Source: Streptomyces spinoverrucosus
GTDB taxonomy: Bacteria > Actinomycetota > Actinomycetes > Streptomycetales > Streptomycetaceae
DNA length: 64,000 nucleotides
Assembly (NCBI RefSeq): GCF_015712165.1
Contig: NZ_JADPZX010000001.1
Span: 1,116,001-1,180,000 of the forward strand
Reading direction: 5' to 3'
In this document: piece after piece, positions 1 through 8,888 of the stretch
How positions within the stretch are numbered: position 1 is the stretch's first letter
Layout: the number at the start of each line of letters is the position of its first letter
Translations under genes and position numbers: made by a program
The notes under the pieces: generated by a model
What the model was told of the DNA's origin: nothing
Seen by the model: the letters and a program-made list of their open reading frames with translations, nothing else
The model's database searches: none

Positions 1-153
1 CGTGGGCTCCAGACCCGCCTCGGCCAGCCGCTCCGCCGCGTACTCGGCGGCGGGCCGCTCCCGGCAGTCGCCGCCGCCCCGGTTGGTGGTGTCGATGCGG
101 ATGAGGCCGGAGGTGAACTCCACGACCTCGTCCAGTGCCCGCTGATCAGCCAT
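1..153 (-). CDS. M20-family metallopeptidase (partial, N-terminus only)
   Basis: Only the first 51 codons are inside the window; the gene runs off the left edge. The visible N-terminus, with LIRIDTTNRGG and AAEYAAERLAEAGLEPT, matches the opening of the ArgE/DapE/carboxypeptidase M20 family, whose members are zinc-dependent exopeptidases or deacylases. The metal ligands lie beyond the window, so activity cannot be checked. Its start overlaps the end of the upstream M55 peptidase gene by 8 nt (ATGGCTGA), which implies translational coupling and a joint role in peptide turnover. Confidence 0.75.
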   Translation of the reverse strand, partial: MADQRALDEVVEFTSGLIRIDTTNRGGGDCRERPAAEYAAERLAEAGLEPT

Positions 154-979
154 ACTGCTCCTCCACGGCGGCCGAGACGACAGTGGTGACCGCCTTGAAG
201 GTGCGGATCCCCTCGTACATGGTCGCGGAGGTGTACGCCACCTTCCGCTCGCCGATCCGGTCGACGCCCGGCACGACGGTCGCCGCCATGGCCAGGTGCT
301 CGGCGTCGAACTCGACCGCGACGGTGTACGGCCCGGAAGCGACGGGCTCGTGGCGCACCGCCAGCGAGGCCGCCGCCTTCGCCGCGGCGCGGATGTCGGC
401 GGCGGTCCTGGCCGGCGTACGGCACACCGCCGCGTACCGCGACACATGGTCCTTCACGGCGACCTTCAGTGCCTCGGGCGCGTACCCGAGCGCGTCCTCG
501 CACGCCACGTCGTCGCCGGTCACCAGCACCACGGGCACCCCGTACTCGGCGACGACATGCGCGTTCAGCAGTCCCTCACTGGCCCGTACGTCGTTCAGCC
601 ACACGCCGGTGATGGAGTTCGCGAGGTAGGTGTGCGCGAGGACGCCCTCGGCGCCGGCGCCCGCGTGGTAGCCGACGAACGCGATCCCGTCCACGTCCCC
701 GCGCTGCACGCCCTCGACCATCGACAGCGACTTGTGCCGCCCGGTGAGCATCTCCACCCGCTCGTCCAGCTGCTCCAGCAGCAGATTGCGCATGGTCCAG
801 TGCGCCTCGTTGACGAGTACCTCGTCGGCGCCGCCGTCGTAGAAGCCCAGCGCGGCGGCGTTCACGTCCGAGGTGAACATCAACCGGCAGCGCTCCCACT
901 GGGGTGTCCCGGGCAGCACGTCGGCCGGCCAGGTGACACCGGTGGCGCCCTCCATGTCGGCGCTGATGAGGATCTTCAT
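146..979 (-). CDS. M55 family D-aminopeptidase (DppA-like)
   Basis: The 277-residue protein opens with MKILISADMEGATGV, the signature of DppA-type zinc D-aminopeptidases. Asp8 and Glu10 fall at the positions of the known metal ligands, and histidine-containing segments EAHWTMRN and GYHAGAGAEGVLAHTY supply the remaining expected metal and catalytic histidines. The family cleaves D-Ala or other D-residues from peptides in the cytoplasm, often in peptidoglycan or antibiotic peptide recycling. No signal peptide is visible. No Shine-Dalgarno sequence precedes the ATG; a TAACGT hexamer 8 nt upstream suggests a leaderless transcript. The M20 peptidase gene overlaps its 3' end. Confidence 0.88.
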   Translation of the reverse strand: MKILISADMEGATGVTWPADVLPGTPQWERCRLMFTSDVNAAALGFYDGGADEVLVNEAHWTMRNLLLEQLDERVEMLTGRHKSLSMVEGVQRGDVDGIAFVGYHAGAGAEGVLAHTYLANSITGVWLNDVRASEGLLNAHVVAEYGVPVVLVTGDDVACEDALGYAPEALKVAVKDHVSRYAAVCRTPARTAADIRAAAKAAASLAVRHEPVASGPYTVAVEFDAEHLAMAATVVPGVDRIGERKVAYTSATMYEGIRTFKAVTTVVSAAVEEQYG

Positions 980-1040
980 GGTGCGTCACGTTACGCGGAG
1001 ATTCGACGGGCTGCCAGGACTCGCGGCGCCCTTCAGCCGC

Positions 1041-1766
1041 TCAGCCGGTGCGGCCCGCCACCAGCCACTTCGAGGGCAGCTCGATCCGGGTGCCGTCCGG
1101 CGCGGACTCCGTGGTCGTCAGCGGCAGTTCACCGCTCGCCAGCACGGTGAGGCCGGCCGCGCCGAGGTACTCGGGCACCGCGGCGTCGGCGACCTCGCCG
1201 GGCGCGATGCCGTGTCGGAAGACCGGGACGAGCTTGGCCGGCGGACCGTCCGGGCCCTGCGCCAGGCCGCGCAGGACGAGCCCGGCGGCCTCGGCGAGCT
1301 CGACGAGGAAGACCCGGCCGCGCTCCCCGACCAGGGTCGCGATCCCGTCGGCCAGCGACTGCCGGTCGGCGGGCTCGCACTGGTGCAGTACGCCGCGCAT
1401 GTACACGTTCGCGTCGCCGAGCTCCTTGTGCAGGGCCTCCGTCTCGGCCTTGTCGGCGGCGTCCAGCACGCGGTAGTCGGCCTGCCCGGCCGGGTCCCCC
1501 CGCTCGGCGTGCGCGACGGCCGCCGCGGACAGGTCGACGCCGAGGACGCGCGGGAAGCGGCCGGCGAGGAAACGGGTCTGGGTGCCGTTGCCGCAGCCCA
1601 GGTCGACCATCGGCAGCCCCGCGTCGGCCAGGTGCGACTCGAACAGGGCGACATGCCGTCCGGCGGTCAGCGCGGGCTCGGCGTCCCAGAAGACGGAGCC
1701 CTGCTCACCGGGCGCCTCGCGCCAGAACCCTTCCCAGGCCTCCCGGTACCGACTCGTCACGCTCAT
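1041..1766 (-). CDS. class I SAM-dependent methyltransferase
   Basis: The 241-residue protein has motif I VDLGCGNGTQTRFLAG near residues 53-68, followed by VLGVDLS (motif II acidic loop), so it binds S-adenosylmethionine in a Rossmann fold. The substrate is not evident. I start it at the ATG at 1766 because GGGGAG sits 6 nt upstream; an in-frame TTG two codons earlier would fall inside the spacer. It lies upstream of the M55/M20 pair on the same strand with a 61-nt gap, so it may or may not share their transcript. Confidence 0.82.
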   Translation of the reverse strand: MSVTSRYREAWEGFWREAPGEQGSVFWDAEPALTAGRHVALFESHLADAGLPMVDLGCGNGTQTRFLAGRFPRVLGVDLSAAAVAHAERGDPAGQADYRVLDAADKAETEALHKELGDANVYMRGVLHQCEPADRQSLADGIATLVGERGRVFLVELAEAAGLVLRGLAQGPDGPPAKLVPVFRHGIAPGEVADAAVPEYLGAAGLTVLASGELPLTTTESAPDGTRIELPSKWLVAGRTG

Positions 1767-1919
1767 GGCCAACTCCCCAGGTCCGACGCCGTTTTCCCGC
1801 CGCAGGTGACGGGCCAGTACGGTCTATCGCGCCCGGAGCGCGGTCACAAGCACACGGCACGTACGAAGCGCATACCTTCACGGCTCGTTCGACCGGCGTA
1901 CGCCGCCCTGGTGGACGAG

Positions 1920-4367
1920 TCAGCGGCGCGGCAGCGTGAGTTCGAACCAGACGGTCTTGCCCGCCCCGGTCCGGCTGGCGCCCCACTCGCGTGCGAGGGT
2001 GCTGACCACGCGCAGTCCGCGCCCGGTCTCGTCGCCGGGCCCGGCGCTGAGCAGCGTCGGCAGGTCGTGGTCGTCGTCGTCCACCTCGCACAGCAGCGTG
2101 TCGCCACGCACGAGGCGCAGTTCGACCGGCCCGCGGTGGGAGTGCCGTACGGCGTTGGTGACCAGCTCACTGACCATCAGCTCGGCGTTGTCGGCCAGAT
2201 TCGCCAGGCGCCACTCGTGCAGTTGCTCCCGGACCACCGCGCGGGCCCGGCCCACCTCGGCGGGGTCGAGGGTGAACCGCCACTCGGCGACGTCGTCGGG
2301 CGCGATGCCGTTGAGGCGGGCCATCAGCAGGGCCACGTCGTCCTTGCGGCCGCCGCGGGTGTTGAGGGCGCGGATGATGGTGTCGCAGGCGTCGTCCATG
2401 GACGCGGCCGGGTGGGCGGCCGACTCGCACAGCGTGGCGAGACCGACGCCGATGTCCTCACCGCGCACCTCGACCAGCCCGTCGGTGCACATCACCAGCC
2501 GGTCGCCGGGCTCCACGCGCACGCGTACCGCCTCGAACGGCACCCCGCCGACGCCGATGGGCGCGCCGGTGGGCAGATCGAGCAGCTCGCTGTGGCCGTC
2601 CTCGGCACGCACCAGCACGGGTGGGATGTGGCCGGCGTTGGCGATGTGGAGCTCGCTCGCGATCGGGTCGTACACGGCGTACAGGCAGGTCGCGAGGTAC
2701 GTGTCGCCGAGCCGCTGGGCGAGGTCGTCGAGGTTGCGCAGCAGCTGCGCGGGCGGCAGGTCGAGGGCGGCCATGGTCTGCACGGCCGTACGCAACTGGC
2801 CCATCATGGCGGCCGAGTTGAGACCGTGTCCCATGACGTCGCCGACGACGAACGCGGTGCGCGCGCCGGGCAGTTTCACCGAGTCGAACCAGTCGCCGCC
2901 GACCCGTCCGAGCAGGGTGCCGGGCAGGTAGCGGGTGGCGATGTCGCAGCCCGCCATGCGGGGCGGGATGTGCGGCAGCATGCTGTCCTGGAGGGTCTCG
3001 GCGACGCTCTCCTGGAAGGTGTACATGCGCGCGTTGTCGAGTACGAGGCCCGCGCGGGCGGCGAGTTCGGCGCCGGTGACGCGGTCCATGTCGTTGAACT
3101 CGGCGCGCTCTGGATGCCGCAGCAGGATCATGAAGCCGAGCACCACATGGCGCGCCTTCAGCGGTACGACGAGCATGCTCCGGCCGGTGATCAGCGGCCG
3201 GATGTCGCGCTTTTCGAACTGCGAGGCGATGGCATGGCCCATCTGCTCGCTGATCCGGGGCACCAGGACGGGCTCGCCGCTGGTCATGCACTGGAAGAAC
3301 GGCGTGTGCGCCGGGAACGGCATGGCCTCGCCGACGGGGACGACGTCGTCCCAGCGGCCTGGCTCGTCGGTGTGTTCCAGGGCCACCCGGTGCCACATGG
3401 TGGTCGTGTCCGGCACACCGTCCGGGAAGCCCTCGCCCGCGACGACCTGTTCGCGCAGATAGGTGCCGGCGACATCGGTGAAGCGCGGCACGACCGCCTT
3501 GCTGACCTCGACGATCGTCCGCGCCAGATCGAGCGAGGTGCCGATCTTCCCGCTGACCTCGTTGAGGAACTCCAGCCGCTCCCGTACGGCCACGTACTCG
3601 AGGTCCTCGGCCTCGTCCCGGAGTTCCTCCGGTACGGACTCGCCGGCGGCCATGGCCGTCGCGAGCCGCTCGCGGCGTGCCCTGCGCTCGGCGCGCCGGG
3701 GCACGCCCCAGTCGGGGGTGACCGGAACGCGGTCGTTCTGGCTGAACTCCAGGATCGGGTAGCCCAGTTCGAGGACCTGCGCGACGATCCGGGCGCTCTC
3801 CTCCACGCTCATGCTGGGCAGGATCTCGGGGAGCCTGCGGGCCAGTTCGTCGGCGCCGGGGAAGTCGGTGTGCAGGGCGAAGGCGGGCGCGATCCGCTCG
3901 ACGGCCGCGTCCTCGCCCGTCCGGTCCAGGCGCAGGGCGGCAGCGTCGGCGGCGAGCACCAGCAGCCGCTCATCGCCGGGCCCCACCAGCGGGTACGCCC
4001 ACCACAGCACGTCGACCCGGCCGCCCTCGGGCACGGTGAGGCGGGCGCTGCCCGCCGCCGGGTAGGACAGTCCGCCGTCGAGCGAGACCCCGAGGTCCGG
4101 GCCGAGACCGTCGTACGCCCCGTAGGGTCCGTACGGAGAGTCCTCCTGGTCCGCGGGCAGCGCGCCGGATACGGGCAGCAGATCGCTCACCGGGCGGCCG
4201 ATCGCGGACTCCTTGGCGGTGCCGAACAGCCGCCGCGCACCGGTACTCCAGTGGGAGACCAGGCCCTCGCGGTCCACGACGACCACGGCCAGCGGGACAC
4301 GTCCCGCGGGCACACCGCTCCCGGCCAGGTGGCTGGGAGGTGCTTCCCGGTCGGTGCCATGCTCCAT
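1920..4367 (-). CDS. PAS-GAF-SpoIIE phosphatase with C-terminal anti-sigma-type ATPase
   Basis: This is an 815-residue multidomain regulator. An N-terminal PAS-like sensor lies around residues 20-140 (LAVVVVDREGLVSHWS), a GAF domain around 265-430, a PP2C-type SpoIIE phosphatase around 450-680 (GGDWFD, VGDVMGHG, CTDGLVE and KDDVALL carry the metal-binding aspartates) and a HATPase_c domain over the last 120 residues (ELMVSELVTNAVRHS, GRGLRVV). Such proteins combine a Ser/Thr phosphatase with an RsbW-like kinase and usually act on anti-sigma-factor antagonists. All catalytic aspartates expected for the phosphatase appear present. The ATG at 4367 is chosen for its purine-rich AGAGGG upstream; the open frame extends 63 codons further without a better start. 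No cognate sigma factor is in the window. Confidence 0.85.
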   Translation of the reverse strand: MEHGTDREAPPSHLAGSGVPAGRVPLAVVVVDREGLVSHWSTGARRLFGTAKESAIGRPVSDLLPVSGALPADQEDSPYGPYGAYDGLGPDLGVSLDGGLSYPAAGSARLTVPEGGRVDVLWWAYPLVGPGDERLLVLAADAAALRLDRTGEDAAVERIAPAFALHTDFPGADELARRLPEILPSMSVEESARIVAQVLELGYPILEFSQNDRVPVTPDWGVPRRAERRARRERLATAMAAGESVPEELRDEAEDLEYVAVRERLEFLNEVSGKIGTSLDLARTIVEVSKAVVPRFTDVAGTYLREQVVAGEGFPDGVPDTTTMWHRVALEHTDEPGRWDDVVPVGEAMPFPAHTPFFQCMTSGEPVLVPRISEQMGHAIASQFEKRDIRPLITGRSMLVVPLKARHVVLGFMILLRHPERAEFNDMDRVTGAELAARAGLVLDNARMYTFQESVAETLQDSMLPHIPPRMAGCDIATRYLPGTLLGRVGGDWFDSVKLPGARTAFVVGDVMGHGLNSAAMMGQLRTAVQTMAALDLPPAQLLRNLDDLAQRLGDTYLATCLYAVYDPIASELHIANAGHIPPVLVRAEDGHSELLDLPTGAPIGVGGVPFEAVRVRVEPGDRLVMCTDGLVEVRGEDIGVGLATLCESAAHPAASMDDACDTIIRALNTRGGRKDDVALLMARLNGIAPDDVAEWRFTLDPAEVGRARAVVREQLHEWRLANLADNAELMVSELVTNAVRHSHRGPVELRLVRGDTLLCEVDDDDHDLPTLLSAGPGDETGRGLRVVSTLAREWGASRTGAGKTVWFELTLPRR

Positions 4368-4509
4368 GGCCCAGGCCCTCTCTCCCCACGACTGTGCAAG
4401 ATCTGCGCCCCGGTCACCACCGTACGGCGCGGCCCGTGCGCGATGTGCGGCAATACGGGAATTGGTGTCCCCGGGCGCGCGGGCGCGCGGAAGTGCGCCC
4501 CCGCAGGGC

Positions 4510-6897
4510 TCAGTCCTCGTGGCCCAGCTGGAGGTCCCGTTCCGTGCGCCCCCCACCCGCCACCTGGAGCACGGTCGCCACGGGCGGATACCCGGCCGCG
4601 ATGACCGTGTACTCGCCGGAGGACAGGTCGACGAACCGGAACGTGCCGTCGGTCCCGGTGGTGAGGGTGTCGACGACGTTGCCGGCAGCGTCCAGCAGGG
4701 TCACGCGCGCGTCCTCCACGGGCCGCCCGCCGCTCGCCCGGACCGTGCCGCGCAGCACGGCACCGCCGGCGAGTTCGACGTCCTGCCGGGTCTCGCGGGC
4801 GGCCTGGACGGTGACGGGGAGGGCGGCGGGGCGGAACGCGGGCGCGCTGGCGGCGAGGGTGTACTCGCCGGCGACCAGTTCGGTGATGACGTAGCCGCCC
4901 TCGCGTCCGCTGCGGGTACTGGAGACGACCTCGCCGTGCACGTTGGTGAGGGTGACGGTGGCGTCCCGTACGGGCGTGCCGTCGGCGGTGAGGACGCTCC
5001 CGGCGAGGCGTCCGGCGCCGCCGAGGACGACGTCCAGCTCGACGGGGCGCTCGCCGACGGACACGGAGACCGCCTGCGGCTGGTGTCCGCCCGCCGCCGC
5101 GATCAGGACATACGACCCGGAGCCGGGAGTGGCCAGTGCGTAGCGTCCGTCGTCGCCGCTGGCGCCGCGCCCGATCTGCTGTCCGGCGACGTCGATGAGG
5201 GTGAGCGCCGCGCGCGGGACGACGGTCCCGTCGGGGTGCTGCACGGTGCCGCAGACGGCGATTCCGGCGGCGTGCGGCGAACGGGCGTGCGGGATCGAGG
5301 CGTTCACCGGCGCGGTGTCCGTCTCGGGGGTGTGGTGGGTCACCAAGGGTTTCTCCTTGAGGAAGAACGTCAGGAGCAGGCCGACGGCGAGCACGGGCAC
5401 GAGGTACAGGAAGATCCTCGGCATGGCGTCGGCGTAGGCCTGGACGTAGCCGTCGCGCAGCGCCGGGGGCAGTGCGTGGACGGCTTGCGGGGTGATGGAC
5501 TCGGGGTCGGGCAGGGCGGACCCCGCGCGCGGGGGCACTCGGTCGGCGAGGGCGTCGGTGAGCCGGTCGGCGAAGAGGGTGCCGAAGACGGCGGCGCCGA
5601 CGCTGCCGCCGATCTGCCGGAAGTAGTTGTTGGCGCTGGTGGCGGTGCCGAGGTCGGCGGGGCGCACGGAGTTCTGCACGGCGAGGATCAGCACCGGCAT
5701 CACCATGCCGATCCCGGCGCCGAGGACGGCCATCCAGACGCTGTAGTGCAGCCGGGGCGTGTCGGCTTCGAGCCGGGAGAGCAGCCACATGCCGGCGACG
5801 GACAGGGCGCAGCCGAGGATCGGGTGAGCCTTGTAGTGGCCGGTGGCGCTGATGAGCTGTCCGGAGATGATCGACGCGATGACGATGCCGCCCATCATCG
5901 GCAGCATGAGCAGCCCGGACTCGGTGGCGCTGGCCCCGTCGACCATCTGCAGGAACGTCGGCAGATAGCTGGCGGCGCCGAACAGGGCGACACCGACCAC
6001 CAGGCCCACCAGGCCGGTGACGTTGAAGACCGAGTCGCGGAACAGCCTGAGCGGGATGAGGGGTTCGGCGGCGAAGTGCTCGGCGATCAGGAACAGCGCG
6101 GTGGCGGCCACGGCCGCGACGGTGAGGCCGAGGATGACGCGGGAGTCCCAGGCGTACTCGGTGCCGCCCCAACTGGTCAGCAGGACCAGGCAGGTGGAGG
6201 CCGCCGTGAGCAGCAGCGCGCCGAGGATGTCGAGGCGGGCTTTGACCTCGGGTTTGGGGAGTTTGAGGACGACGGCGACGACGGCCATGGTGACCAGGCC
6301 GAAGGGCACGTTGATGTAGAAGCACCAGCGCCAGGAGAGGTGGTCGGTGAAGTAGCCGCCGAGGAGCGGTCCGGCGACGGAGGCGAGGCCGAAGGCGGCG
6401 CCGATCAGCCCCATGAACTTGCCGCGCTGCCTCGGCGGCACGATGTCCGCGATGATCGCCTGCACGCCGATCATGAGCCCGCCCGCGCCGACGCCCTGCA
6501 CCGCGCGGAAGGCGATGAGTTGGTCCATGGTCTGGGCGCGGCCCGCGAGGGCGGAACCGACGACGAAGACGACGATGGCGAACTGGAAGACGCCCTTGCG
6601 GCCGAGCAGATCGCCCAGCTTGCCGTAGATCGGCAGTCCGACGGTGGCGGTGAGCAGATAGGCGGTGATCGCCCAGGACATCTTGTCCAGGCCGTGCAGC
6701 TCGCCGACGATCTTCGGCAGCGCGGTGGCGACGATCATCTGCTCCAGGGCGGCGAGGAGCAGGGCGAGCATCAGGCCGAAGAAGACCAACCGCACGCGGC
6801 GCGGGCCGAGTTCGACGGCATGGGCGGGCGGTGGCGGCGGGAGCCGCGGGGGCGCCGCCGCGACCGGTTCGTCCTGCACCAGAGTCGTCCCGCCCAC
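4510..6897 (-). CDS. MFS drug exporter (DHA2/EmrB type) fused to three carboxypeptidase regulatory-like repeats
   Basis: Residues 1 to about 520 form a 14-helix DHA2-type major facilitator: the helix-2/3 loop [11 protein letters not shown], the motif C-like segment and a long DTP-rich final loop are recognisable. The last about 250 residues, after the final helix, hold three repeats of the CarboxypepD_reg/CnaB-like beta-sandwich type ([42 protein letters not shown]), each about 80 residues. Typical family members stop near 500 residues, so this is a fusion. The start is GTG at 6897, with GGGGAG 6 nt upstream. It precedes the SpoIIE phosphatase gene on the same strand by 142 nt. Substrate unknown; efflux is likely. 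Confidence 0.87.
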   Translation of the reverse strand: MGGTTLVQDEPVAAAPPRLPPPPPAHAVELGPRRVRLVFFGLMLALLLAALEQMIVATALPKIVGELHGLDKMSWAITAYLLTATVGLPIYGKLGDLLGRKGVFQFAIVVFVVGSALAGRAQTMDQLIAFRAVQGVGAGGLMIGVQAIIADIVPPRQRGKFMGLIGAAFGLASVAGPLLGGYFTDHLSWRWCFYINVPFGLVTMAVVAVVLKLPKPEVKARLDILGALLLTAASTCLVLLTSWGGTEYAWDSRVILGLTVAAVAATALFLIAEHFAAEPLIPLRLFRDSVFNVTGLVGLVVGVALFGAASYLPTFLQMVDGASATESGLLMLPMMGGIVIASIISGQLISATGHYKAHPILGCALSVAGMWLLSRLEADTPRLHYSVWMAVLGAGIGMVMPVLILAVQNSVRPADLGTATSANNYFRQIGGSVGAAVFGTLFADRLTDALADRVPPRAGSALPDPESITPQAVHALPPALRDGYVQAYADAMPRIFLYLVPVLAVGLLLTFFLKEKPLVTHHTPETDTAPVNASIPHARSPHAAGIAVCGTVQHPDGTVVPRAALTLIDVAGQQIGRGASGDDGRYALATPGSGSYVLIAAAGGHQPQAVSVSVGERPVELDVVLGGAGRLAGSVLTADGTPVRDATVTLTNVHGEVVSSTRSGREGGYVITELVAGEYTLAASAPAFRPAALPVTVQAARETRQDVELAGGAVLRGTVRASGGRPVEDARVTLLDAAGNVVDTLTTGTDGTFRFVDLSSGEYTVIAAGYPPVATVLQVAGGGRTERDLQLGHED

Positions 6898-7071
6898 GTG
6901 CCGCTCCCCTCGTCGCGCTGTTGCACAATTCCCGCGTAAAAGCGACAACTACCAACAAGCGCGACGAGTTACGGCATCATGCCGCCCGGCGCGGAATCCA
7001 CTCGAACCGGTGAGAGGCCAACAGCCTTTCGAGACCGGCCTCTTGGGTTACCTCGCGAGTTGCCTCCGGGG

Positions 7072-7515
7072 TTACTTCTCCACCTCGGCGGCGAGCTTGG
7101 CGAGGATCGCATCGTAGATCCGGCCGAGACCCTTGGGTGCGAAGGTCTTCTCGAAGAAGCCGCCGATGCCGCCGGCGCCGGTCCAGGTGGTGGTCACCAC
7201 GACCCGGGACTTGCCCTCGCCGGCCGGGGTGACCCGCCAGACGGTGACCATGGAGGAGTTGCGGTCCTTCTCGACCAGTTCGCCGTCGGCCGGCTCGGTG
7301 ACCTCCAGGAGGCAGTCGCGGACGCGCTTGCTGGTGGCCTGCAGCTTCCAGTGGACGAGGGTGCCCTCGCCGTCGCCGCCCTCGCGCACCTCGTACTCGC
7401 TGAAGTGCTCGGACAGCAGGTTCGCGCGCGTGCCGCTGTAGTCGGCGAGGGTGTCGAACACCTTCTCCGGGTCCGCCGCGACGACCCGCTCCGTAGTGGC
7501 CTCGACCTGCGCCAT
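7072..7515 (-). CDS. SRPBCC (START/Bet v1-like) family protein
   Basis: The 147-residue protein matches polyketide cyclase/dehydrase-type SRPBCC proteins: it begins with a VEATTERVVAADPEKVFDTL strand-helix and ends with a long amphipathic C-terminal helix (GRIYDAILAKLAAEVEK). These proteins make a hydrophobic ligand cavity; no catalytic residue set can be assigned. The ATG at 7515 has GGAGGA 6 nt upstream, better than the in-frame start further out. It sits upstream of the MFS gene on the same strand and diverges from the SOS-box radical SAM gene. Confidence 0.82.
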   Translation of the reverse strand: MAQVEATTERVVAADPEKVFDTLADYSGTRANLLSEHFSEYEVREGGDGEGTLVHWKLQATSKRVRDCLLEVTEPADGELVEKDRNSSMVTVWRVTPAGEGKSRVVVTTTWTGAGGIGGFFEKTFAPKGLGRIYDAILAKLAAEVEK

Positions 7516-7650
7516 TGAGTTCCTCCAGCACCTGAGTTCTCGGGGTTGGGGAAAGCCAACCACCCCGGTCCCCGGCCGCCAAATCGGGGGCCAGGAAGTG
7601 ATCGATCGGGTTTCGCCACGCGATCGGAGGTGACACTCGCACGATCATGG

Positions 7651-7662
7651 GAACACATGTTC
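7651..7662. promoter_or_regulatory. LexA (SOS) box
   Basis: GAACACATGTTC is a perfect match to the actinobacterial/Bacillus-type SOS box GAAC-N4-GTTC. It lies 32 nt upstream of the start of the radical SAM gene at 7695 and between two divergent genes. LexA bound here would block transcription of the radical SAM gene until DNA damage. I could not define -35 and -10 elements with confidence. Confidence 0.8.
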
Positions 7663-7694
7663 TATTGTGGGGCCAGTGCTACCGAGGAGGCGTC

Positions 7695-8732
7695 ATGCGC
7701 TGGGAGAACCTCACCCTGGGATCCGGCGACAGCCCTGCCGACGCCGCGCTGTTCGGCGCGGACGCGGTGATCACCCGTACCTTCGACACCCCCGAGTTCG
7801 CCGGCATCACCTTCCACGAGGTGCGGGCCCGGTCGATCATCAACCGGGTGCCGGGGGCCTCCCGCATGCCCTTCGAGTGGACGGTGAACCCCTATCGGGG
7901 CTGCACGCACGCGTGCGTGTACTGCTTCGCCCGCAAGACCCACAGCTATCTGGACCTCGACACGGGCCTCGGCTTCGACTCGCAGATCGTGGTGAAGGTG
8001 AACGCGCCGGACCTGCTGCGCCGCCAGCTCGGCTCGCGCCGCTGGCAGGGCGAGCACATAGCGATGGGCACCAACGTCGACTGCTACCAGCGCGCCGAGG
8101 GCCGCTACCGGCTGATGCCGGGCATCCTGGCCGCCCTGCGCGACCACGCCAACCCCTTCTCCATCCTGACCAAGGGCACGCTGATCCTGCGCGACCTGGA
8201 GCTGCTGACACAGGCGGCCCAGGTGACGGACGTCGGCATCTCGGTCTCGGTCGGCTTCACCGATCCGGCACTGTGGCGCACGGTGGAGCCGGGCACGCCC
8301 GCCCCGGAGCGGCGCCTGGACGTCGTACGGACGCTGGGCGAGCACGGCATCGGGTGCGGGGTGCTGATGGCGCCGGTGATCCCGTTCCTGAGCGACCACC
8401 CGGCCCAACTGCGGGCCACCGTGCGGGCGATCGCGGCCTCCGGGGCCACCTCGGTCACCCCGCTGGTGCTGCATCTGCGTCCGGGGGCGCGCGAGTGGTT
8501 CATGGCCTGGCTCGGCCGTGAGCACCCGCACCTGGTGGCCCGCTACGAGCGGCTGTACGCCGACGGCGCCTACGCCCCGAAGTGGTACCAGCGCCGGATC
8601 ACCCGTCAGGTGCACCAGCTGGCCGAGGAGTACGGCATCGGCCCGACGCGCGCGGGGATGCCCCGCCGGATCCGGGAGCCGGAGCCCGCCCCACCGGCGA
8701 TGCCCGAACAGACTCAACTTTCGCTGATCTGA
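7695..8732 (+). CDS. radical SAM protein, Rv2578c / spore photoproduct lyase-like, SOS-regulated
   Basis: The 345-residue protein contains the radical SAM cluster motif GCTHACVYCFAR (CxxxCxxC) near residue 75, preceded by the NPYRG segment typical of the Rv2578c family, which is related to spore photoproduct lyase-like DNA repair enzymes. It is expected to bind a 4Fe-4S cluster and cleave SAM to a 5'-deoxyadenosyl radical; the substrate is unknown. GAGGAGG lies 4 nt before the ATG at 7695, clearly fixing the start. The gene stands alone behind a perfect LexA box. Rv2578c of M. tuberculosis is, to my recollection, also a LexA target. The last residues, QTQLSLI, resemble a beta-clamp binding motif, which would tether it to the replisome. 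Confidence 0.88.
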   Translation: MRWENLTLGSGDSPADAALFGADAVITRTFDTPEFAGITFHEVRARSIINRVPGASRMPFEWTVNPYRGCTHACVYCFARKTHSYLDLDTGLGFDSQIVVKVNAPDLLRRQLGSRRWQGEHIAMGTNVDCYQRAEGRYRLMPGILAALRDHANPFSILTKGTLILRDLELLTQAAQVTDVGISVSVGFTDPALWRTVEPGTPAPERRLDVVRTLGEHGIGCGVLMAPVIPFLSDHPAQLRATVRAIAASGATSVTPLVLHLRPGAREWFMAWLGREHPHLVARYERLYADGAYAPKWYQRRITRQVHQLAEEYGIGPTRAGMPRRIREPEPAPPAMPEQTQLSLI

Positions 8733-8888
8733 GAGCGTTCGAGCGCAACTCTCGGCCCAATCGGGTCAAGAACGGGCAGAACAGGTTCTTCCAGGTGCTC
8801 TCTCCGGGACGATGCGGCGAGGACCGCGGGATGCGCGGTTCGCGAACCCTCCGTTCCGGGAGGACCCCAAGCGTCCTGGGAGGACCCC
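8733..8888. other. intergenic region with duplicated ribosome binding segment
   Basis: The gap holds a 12-bp palindrome AGAACAGGTTCT (8778-8789) and two copies of GGGAGGACCCCA at 8858-8869 and 8878-8889, exactly 20 nt apart. The second copy contains the ribosome binding site and the first base of the start codon of the next gene. No coding sequence is evident. Confidence 0.6.

Noticed and set aside
873..4604. Very long plus-strand open frame opposite the MTase and SpoIIE genes
   Set aside because: It is antisense to two genes with clear domains, its composition is Arg/Gly/Val-rich without motifs, and such mirror frames are expected at this GC content.
4213..6939. 908-codon plus-strand frame opposite the MFS exporter
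   Set aside because: It is the antisense shadow of the exporter, with repetitive Gly/Asp/Glu sequence and no ribosome binding site.
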